Shown: piece by piece, positions 63,956-64,000 of the stretch
Numbering within the stretch: position 1 is the first letter of the stretch
How the letters are laid out: every line of letters starts with the position of its first letter
Source: Pantoea deleyi
GTDB lineage: Bacteria > Pseudomonadota > Gammaproteobacteria > Enterobacterales > Enterobacteriaceae
Reading direction: 5' to 3'
NCBI RefSeq assembly: GCF_022647325.1
Contig: NZ_CP071405.1
Coordinates: 2,604,001 to 2,668,000, forward strand
Length of the DNA stretch: 64,000 nt
Notes under the pieces: generated by a model
What the model saw: the letters and a program-made list of their open reading frames with translations, nothing else
Databases searched by the model: none
Told to the model about the DNA's origin: nothing
Program-made: the position numbers and the translations under genes

Positions 63956-64000
63956 ATGTATTCCGGACTCCTGATTATCCTGCTGCCCCTGATCGCGGGC
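63956..64000 (+). CDS. lysO: L-lysine exporter LysO, first 15 codons only
   Basis: MYSGLLIILLPLIAG matches the N-terminus of E. coli LysO/YbjE (MFSGLLIILVPLIVG), a membrane lysine exporter, and the position beside ybjD is right. The rest lies beyond the window. An in-frame ATG at 63944 would add MASA. No strong ribosome site precedes either. In E. coli the gene is activated by ArgP. A short hairpin AACGG/CCGTT lies upstream near 63888-63905. Confidence 0.78.
   Translation, partial: MYSGLLIILLPLIAG

Overview
The window is an ordinary stretch of enterobacterial core chromosome. Gene content and order follow the E. coli region from ssu/pepN to ybjD/lysO almost gene for gene. Protein lengths mostly match E. 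coli within a few residues. The differences from E. coli are a shorter, Ala/Pro-rich FtsK linker, a divergent OmpF-type porin, and the absence of several E. coli genes (ycaP, ycaL, dmsABC, and serW between infA and clpA). Together these suggest a member of the Erwiniaceae, probably Pantoea or a close relative. The genus is inferred, since no search could be run. I see no insertion sequence, prophage, CRISPR array, tRNA, rRNA or genomic island.

Layout. 1-2412: 3' part of the sulfonate operon (ssuD fragment, ssuC, ssuB), convergent with pepN. 2454-10919: pepN and pncB diverge, then asnS, the porin gene ompF and aspC. 10986-21635 (minus strand): ycbL, mepK, ldtD, and the chromosome-condensin operon cmoM-mukF-mukE-mukB. 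21761-30835: elyC (+) against ycbJ, followed by the envelope block comEC-msbA-lpxK-ycaQ-ycaR-kdsB, all on the minus strand. 31040-36527 (minus): serC-aroA, cmk, rpsA, ihfB. 36840-43098 (plus): ycaO, then the anaerobic pyruvate formate-lyase cluster focA-pflB-pflA. 43150-52426 (minus): ycaD, serS, rarA, lolA, ftsK, lrp. 52947-58846 (plus): trxB, cydD-cydC, aat, infA. 58931-61580 (minus): clpA, clpS. 61895-64000: cspD (+), ybjD (-) and the first 15 codons of lysO (+).

How the genes relate. Several neighbours form functional units: SsuBCD for sulfonate sulfur, MukBEF for chromosome compaction, MsbA/LpxK/KdsB for lipid A-Kdo, FocA/PflB/PflA for mixed-acid fermentation, CydDC for cytochrome bd maturation, and LdtD/MepK for making and cutting 3-3 peptidoglycan crosslinks. 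Aat, ClpA and ClpS, which add, read and unfold N-degrons, lie within 4 kb of each other around infA.

The most useful non-gene signals are an FNR half-site pair centred 41.5 bp upstream of the predicted focA start point, a conserved OmpR/MicF-type control region before ompF, paired inverted repeats in the long lrp leader, a two-promoter layout before infA, and many clear intrinsic terminators. I did not find a convincing undescribed system. The items most worth a second look are the porin constriction-loop change, the YcbJ kinase-like protein without its catalytic residues, the FtsK linker repeats and the lrp leader structures.
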